From the NCBI GenBank assembly GCA_020847555.1, contig JADLBT010000006.1, positions 1-9,574 of the forward strand: a stretch of 9,574 nucleotides of DNA, written 5' to 3'. The notes below the pieces were generated by a model. That model was given only the letters and a program-made list of their open reading frames with translations, was not told where the DNA came from and did no database searches. Origin of the DNA: Gemmataceae bacterium. GTDB lineage: Bacteria > Planctomycetota > Planctomycetia > Gemmatales > Gemmataceae. The translations under genes and the position numbers were made by a program. This document shows, in pieces, positions 6,946-9,574 of this stretch (its first letter is position 1; every line of letters begins with the position of its first letter).

Positions 6946-6974
6946 TTGCACGACAGCGCGGCAAAGCGTAAAAT
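6946..6974 (+). promoter_or_regulatory. Candidate sigma70-type promoter of the Bax-inhibitor gene
   Basis: TTGCAC (6946-6951) and TAAAAT (6969-6974) are separated by exactly 17 bases. The -10 matches the consensus at 5 of 6 positions and the -35 only at its first three. The expected start of transcription is near 6981, giving a leader of about 70 bases before the ATG at 7054. Planctomycete promoter rules are poorly defined, so this is a candidate only. Confidence 0.4.
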
Positions 6975-7040
6975 AGGACAGGCTGAGTGCGCCCTCCGGC
7001 AGGGAAAAAACTCGACGTCGTTCCGGGATCCCGAACACAA

Positions 7041-7046
7041 AAGGAG
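7041..7046 (+). promoter_or_regulatory. Ribosome binding site deciding the start of the Bax-inhibitor gene
   Basis: AAGGAG lies 7 bases before the ATG at 7054. This fixes the start there, although the same frame is open upstream to about 6946, where the translation is not membrane-like. Confidence 0.75.
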
Positions 7047-7053
7047 CAGGCCC

Positions 7054-7785
7054 ATGAGTTACGTAATGGAGCACCCGACGGTTGCCGCGCGGGCGACCGA
7101 GAGTGCCCGCGCTGCCTTCATCCGTCGCACCTACACCCACCTCGCCGGCGCGATCCTGGCGTTCGTGGGCCTCCAGTTGCTGATGTTCCAGGTCGTTGCC
7201 CCGACCCAGGACGATATGACCCGGCTGGTGACGAGCCTGTTTGGCACACCAGTCTCCATGATTCTCCTGCTGGTGGCCTTCATCGGGTTCGGCTGGCTGG
7301 CGCAGTCGTGGGCCAGTTCCGGCACGTCGCGCGGGCTCCAGTACCTCGGGCTCGGGGTGTACGTGGCCCTTCAGGCGGTCATCTTCCTCCCGATCCTGTG
7401 CATCGCCGTCTACTATGTGAAAGATCCGAACATCTTGCCGACGGCAGCGGTCCTGACGCTGGCCCTGTTCGGCGGTCTGACGGTGAGCGTGTTCGTCACG
7501 AAGCGGGACTACTCGTTCCTGGCGCCGATCCTGTCGATCGGCATGCTGATCGCGCTGGGCGTGATCATTGCCGGCCTGCTGTTCGGGTTCACGCTGGGCC
7601 TGCTGTTCTCGTTCGTGATGGTTGCCCTGGCGGCCGGGTACATCCTCTACGACACCTCGAACGTGCTGCACCACTATCGCACCGACCAGCACGTCGCCGC
7701 CGCCCTGGCCCTGTTCGCGTCGGTGGCCCTGCTGTTCTTCTACATCCTGCGCATCCTGATTCAGGTCAGCGGGAGCCGCGAGTAA
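7054..7785 (+). CDS. Bax inhibitor-1/YccA-family seven-helix membrane protein
   Basis: This encodes 243 residues. After a polar N-terminus (about 1-28, ending in FIRRTYTHLAGAI, the usual BI-1/YccA entry motif) come about seven hydrophobic helices: LAGAILAFVGLQLLMF; MILLLVAFIGFGWLAQ; LQYLGLGVYVALQAVIFL; TAAVLTLALFGGLTVSVF; FLAPILSIGMLIALGVII; LLFGFTLGLLFSFVMVAL; and a last helix near 215-238. Family members are inner-membrane proteins; bacterial BsYetJ is a pH-sensitive calcium-leak channel gated by a pair of aspartates in the last helices. The first aspartate is present here (YDTSN, D200). The position of the second, usually in LYLDxxNLF, reads LFASVALLFF, so it appears to be Ser223 or Val224. 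Length is typical for the family. It is a single-gene unit with its own ribosome site, promoter candidate and terminator. The family call is firm; transport activity and substrate are unknown. Confidence 0.9.
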   Translation: MSYVMEHPTVAARATESARAAFIRRTYTHLAGAILAFVGLQLLMFQVVAPTQDDMTRLVTSLFGTPVSMILLLVAFIGFGWLAQSWASSGTSRGLQYLGLGVYVALQAVIFLPILCIAVYYVKDPNILPTAAVLTLALFGGLTVSVFVTKRDYSFLAPILSIGMLIALGVIIAGLLFGFTLGLLFSFVMVALAAGYILYDTSNVLHHYRTDQHVAAALALFASVALLFFYILRILIQVSGSRE

Positions 7786-7811
7786 TCCTCGCGCTGGATC
7801 GATGCAACCAG

Positions 7812-7859
7812 ACGGCCGGCGCGGGAAGCAGAGGTTTCCCGTGCCGGCCGTTCGTTTTT
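7812..7859 (+). terminator. Intrinsic terminator of the Bax-inhibitor gene
   Basis: ACGGCCGGCGCGGGAA (7812-7827) pairs with TTCCCGTGCCGGCCGT (7836-7851), a 16-bp stem with one G-U pair around an 8-base loop. TCG and five T (7855-7859) follow. It lies 26 bases after the stop codon and separates this gene from the kinase gene. Confidence 0.88.
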
Positions 7860-7940
7860 CGGGCGATCATCCGCCGCCGCGCTCCACAGCACCTCTTCGG
7901 CCAGAAACAGCCGCGCTGGCGCATTTTTCGATTTGATGGT

Positions 7941-7968
7941 GGAACTCACCCGAGCCCGACCATACAAT
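7941..7968 (+). promoter_or_regulatory. Possible promoter of the kinase gene (weak)
   Basis: TACAAT (7963-7968) matches a -10 at 5 of 6 positions. Upstream by 16 bases is GGAACT (7941-7946), which resembles the -35 element of ECF-sigma promoters rather than the housekeeping type. The region lies between the preceding terminator and the kinase start. The combination is suggestive only. Confidence 0.25.
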
Positions 7969-7989
7969 GAATCGTACTTTTCAGCCGCT

Positions 7990-8002
7990 TCCTCCTTGAG
8001 GA
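7990..8002 (+). promoter_or_regulatory. Small hairpin covering a possible ribosome binding site of the kinase gene
   Basis: TCCTC-CTT-GAGGA forms a 5-bp inverted repeat whose right arm, GAGGA (7998-8002), lies 8 bases before an in-frame GTG at 8011. If that GTG is the start, the hairpin could mask the ribosome site. The ATG at 8041 has only a weak GGGGA 10 bases upstream. Confidence 0.3.
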
Positions 8003-8040
8003 ATGTTCCCGTGCGCCCAACAAGCGGGGATAGCTCATCG

Positions 8041-9574
8041 ATGGCAGTCACCCAGACCTGGCTCCCCGACGGGATGCCGCCAGCGCTGGGACTCTACCAG
8101 ATCGTCCGTTTGCTGGGCAAAGGCGGGATGGGCGTGGTCTTCGAGGCCACCCACCAGTTGCTCCACAAACGGGCGGCGCTCAAGGTGCTGCGCCCCCAGT
8201 TCGCTCGGGATCCTCTCTTCGTCGGCCGCTTCCGCCGGGAGATGGCCGCGCTCGGCCGGGTCAAGCCTCATGCCAACCTCGTCGCGGCCCATTACGCGGA
8301 CGAGGAAAAGGATCTCCTCTATCTGGTGATGGACTTCGTCGAGGGAGCGGACCTGAACGCCCTGCTGCGCGAGCGGGGCGCCTTTCCGCCGGCCGAGGCG
8401 TGTGAGGTCATCCGGCAGGCGACTCTGGGGCTGGGGGCGATCCAGCAGGCCGACCTGGTGCATCGCGACCTGAAGCCGTCCAACCTCATGCTGGCCCGCG
8501 ACGGGACGGTCAAGATCCTCGACCTGGGTCTGGCCCGCTTGCGTGAGCCGGAACGGCCCGACGAGAACTTGACGCCCACCGACCTCCAACTCGGGACAGC
8601 CGACTACCAGGCCCCGGAGCAGGCCGACGACCCGCGCCGCGTGGACATCCGGGCGGACATCTACAGCCTGGGCTGCGCGCTGTACAAGCTGCTGACCGGC
8701 CGTGCCCCCTACGCCGAGCACAGCACCCCCGCGAAGAAACTCGACGCCCACGCTCATCAGCCGTTCCCGTCGCTCGGCACGGAAGCGCCGGCCGGGCTGG
8801 ACGCGGTACTCGCCCGCATGGCCGCCAAGGAGCCGGAGGGGCGCTACGCGACCCCGGCGGAACTGGCGGAGGCACTGCAGCCGTTCGCTCGCGGCGCGGC
8901 GCTGACGGAACTGCTCCTCGCCGCCCCTCCCGCCGCCTCCGCAGCCCCCGACACCCCTACACCCTCCGACGCACGCAGCCATACGGCGCTGAGGACGGGC
9001 ACCCCACCCACCCCTGGCGGCTCGCGCCGGGGGAGGCGGTTCCTCTGGGGTAGCGTCGCCCTCGCGGCGGTGGCCGCGGCCGCTCTGCTGCTGCACCGGG
9101 GGCTTCAGCCCACGGAAGAGGGGGGTGACAACAACCTGCAGGCGGTCCCCGGCAAGGGGCTGCGGCAGGAGAAAAAAGGCCCGCCGACCGACGGGGTCTT
9201 GCCCTCCGGCACCAGCCCGCGCAACCTGGATGACTTGCTGCCCGGCCTGCAACACGACCTGCTCGCCTTCGCCCCGGTGGAGGCGTACTGGGACAGAGCC
9301 AGCGGGACCGAACTCCGCAAGTACGATCCGGGCGCCAGGCAGCTGTTCGTGAACGCTCCGCGCAAGGCCTTCTTTCACCTCGGCACGATTCAGAAGCCGA
9401 ACTTTACCTTCCGCGTCCACGTCAACCAGACCCGCTGGACCTCGGGAGCGGGCATTTACCTTGGCTACCGCGAGGGGCCTGCCCAGAAGCCGGGAGAAAC
9501 GGTGGCGACGTTCCAGTATTTCCTGTTCGAGGAGCGGACGCCGCTGAAGGGCGACAGGCGGATCTACCACGTCA
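8041..9574 (+). CDS. Membrane-anchored Ser/Thr protein kinase with extracytoplasmic tail, C-terminus cut by window edge
   Basis: This gives 511 codons, still open at the right edge. The ATG at 8041 is used; an in-frame GTG at 8011 with GAGGA 8 bases upstream would add ten residues. Residues about 18-285 are a Hanks-type kinase domain: GKGGMGVVFEA loop at 26-36, ATP-binding Lys48 in ALKVL, catalytic loop HRDLKPSN with Asp143, DLG at 161-163 in place of DFG (Asp kept), activation segment end GTADYQAPEQ, and DIRADIYSLGC. All catalytic residues are present, so it should be active. An Ala/Pro/Thr-rich linker follows, then basic residues (SRRGRR) and one transmembrane helix (about 334-351, FLWGSVALAAVAAAALLL). 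The outer part, from about residue 390, has beta-rich segments (LLAFAPVEAYWD, KAFFHLGTIQKPNFTFRV, SGAGIYLGYREG) that resemble DUF1080/laminin-G-like sugar-binding folds; this last point is inference. It probably senses an envelope signal. Targets are unknown. Confidence 0.92.
   Translation, partial: MAVTQTWLPDGMPPALGLYQIVRLLGKGGMGVVFEATHQLLHKRAALKVLRPQFARDPLFVGRFRREMAALGRVKPHANLVAAHYADEEKDLLYLVMDFVEGADLNALLRERGAFPPAEACEVIRQATLGLGAIQQADLVHRDLKPSNLMLARDGTVKILDLGLARLREPERPDENLTPTDLQLGTADYQAPEQADDPRRVDIRADIYSLGCALYKLLTGRAPYAEHSTPAKKLDAHAHQPFPSLGTEAPAGLDAVLARMAAKEPEGRYATPAELAEALQPFARGAALTELLLAAPPAASAAPDTPTPSDARSHTALRTGTPPTPGGSRRGRRFLWGSVALAAVAAAALLLHRGLQPTEEGGDNNLQAVPGKGLRQEKKGPPTDGVLPSGTSPRNLDDLLPGLQHDLLAFAPVEAYWDRASGTELRKYDPGARQLFVNAPRKAFFHLGTIQKPNFTFRVHVNQTRWTSGAGIYLGYREGPAQKPGETVATFQYFLFEERTPLKGDRRIYHV

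Larger units (their letters stand above)
6531..7053. other. 523-base divergent intergenic region, no convincing gene
   Basis: This region lies between the starts of the lipoprotein gene (minus) and the Bax-inhibitor gene (plus). I see no tRNA, no recognisable protein and no insertion-sequence ends. It holds a perfect 13-bp hairpin (6701-6730), isolated -10-like hexamers TATAAC (6658-6663) and TATAAT (6848-6853) without good -35 partners, and a better promoter candidate at 6946-6974. Minus-strand frames crossing the hairpin, such as one of 47 codons preceded by GAAGAAGG, translate the palindrome itself and look non-protein-like. Confidence 0.6.

Noticed and set aside
6628..7692. Minus-strand frame of 354 codons opposite the Bax-inhibitor gene
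   Set aside because: Its Gln/Arg/Glu/His-rich translation mirrors hydrophobic codons of the real membrane protein on the other strand.
9094..9113. GGGCTTCAGCCC palindrome in the kinase juxtamembrane region, like a fragment of an intergenic repeat inserted in the gene
   Set aside because: It is only 12 bases, stays in frame within a variable linker, and is not the same sequence as the intergenic hairpins here. Chance is sufficient.
8035..9570. Minus-strand frame of 511 codons opposite the kinase gene
   Set aside because: It is a shadow of the kinase gene. The plus frame has all kinase motifs and a transmembrane helix.
1..9574. A new defence or multi-gene system
   Set aside because: I looked for nuclease, reverse transcriptase, toxin-antitoxin, NTPase-effector or CRISPR-like arrangements. 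The genes are independent units on alternating strands, with terminators or intergenic hairpins between several of them, and no co-operonic unknown genes are present. recG and the kptA relic are the only same-strand neighbours without a clear terminator between them.

Overview
The window looks like a chromosomal segment of a planctomycete, most likely the Gemmata/Gemmataceae group. This is inferred from the high G+C content, a membrane-anchored Ser/Thr kinase with an extracellular tail, a large secreted Asp-box (BNR) beta-propeller protein, a small secreted PPC-like protein, a planctomycete-style Bax-inhibitor protein, and C-run/G-run hairpin repeats between genes. No rRNA, tRNA, CRISPR array or insertion sequence was seen.

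Layout. (1) 1-2789, minus: most of a secreted BNR/VPS10-like beta-propeller protein whose C-terminus runs off the left edge. (2) 2983-3339, minus: a 118-residue secreted PPC-like protein followed by a strong intrinsic terminator (2898-2953), so it and the BNR gene are probably separate transcription units. (3) 3340-3580: a divergent intergenic region with a near-perfect G/C-run hairpin that has quadruplex-forming potential on both strands. (4) 3581-5716, plus: recG, complete. (5) 5726-5770: a second C-run/G-run hairpin. (6) 5789-5959, plus: a 56-codon relic of kptA (RNA 2'-phosphotransferase) in which the start and end of the protein are joined in frame and the middle is gone. (7) 5979-6530, minus: a lipoprotein of unknown family, convergent with the relic. 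(8) 6531-7053: a 523-base divergent intergenic region with a perfect 13-bp hairpin and a promoter candidate. (9) 7054-7785, plus: a seven-helix Bax inhibitor-1/YccA-family protein, followed by a strong terminator (7812-7859). (10) 8041-9574, plus: a Ser/Thr protein kinase with one transmembrane helix and a periplasmic/extracellular tail, cut by the right edge.

The genes do not form an obvious pathway. They are mostly single-gene units, several separated by terminators, mixing housekeeping DNA repair (recG) with cell-envelope and signalling proteins typical of planctomycetes. I found no convincing new multi-gene system. The most informative observations are the internally deleted kptA relic, the double-strand G-quadruplex/cruciform hairpin directly upstream of the helicase gene recG, the orphan hairpin between divergent genes, and the Bax-inhibitor protein that appears to lack the second pore aspartate.
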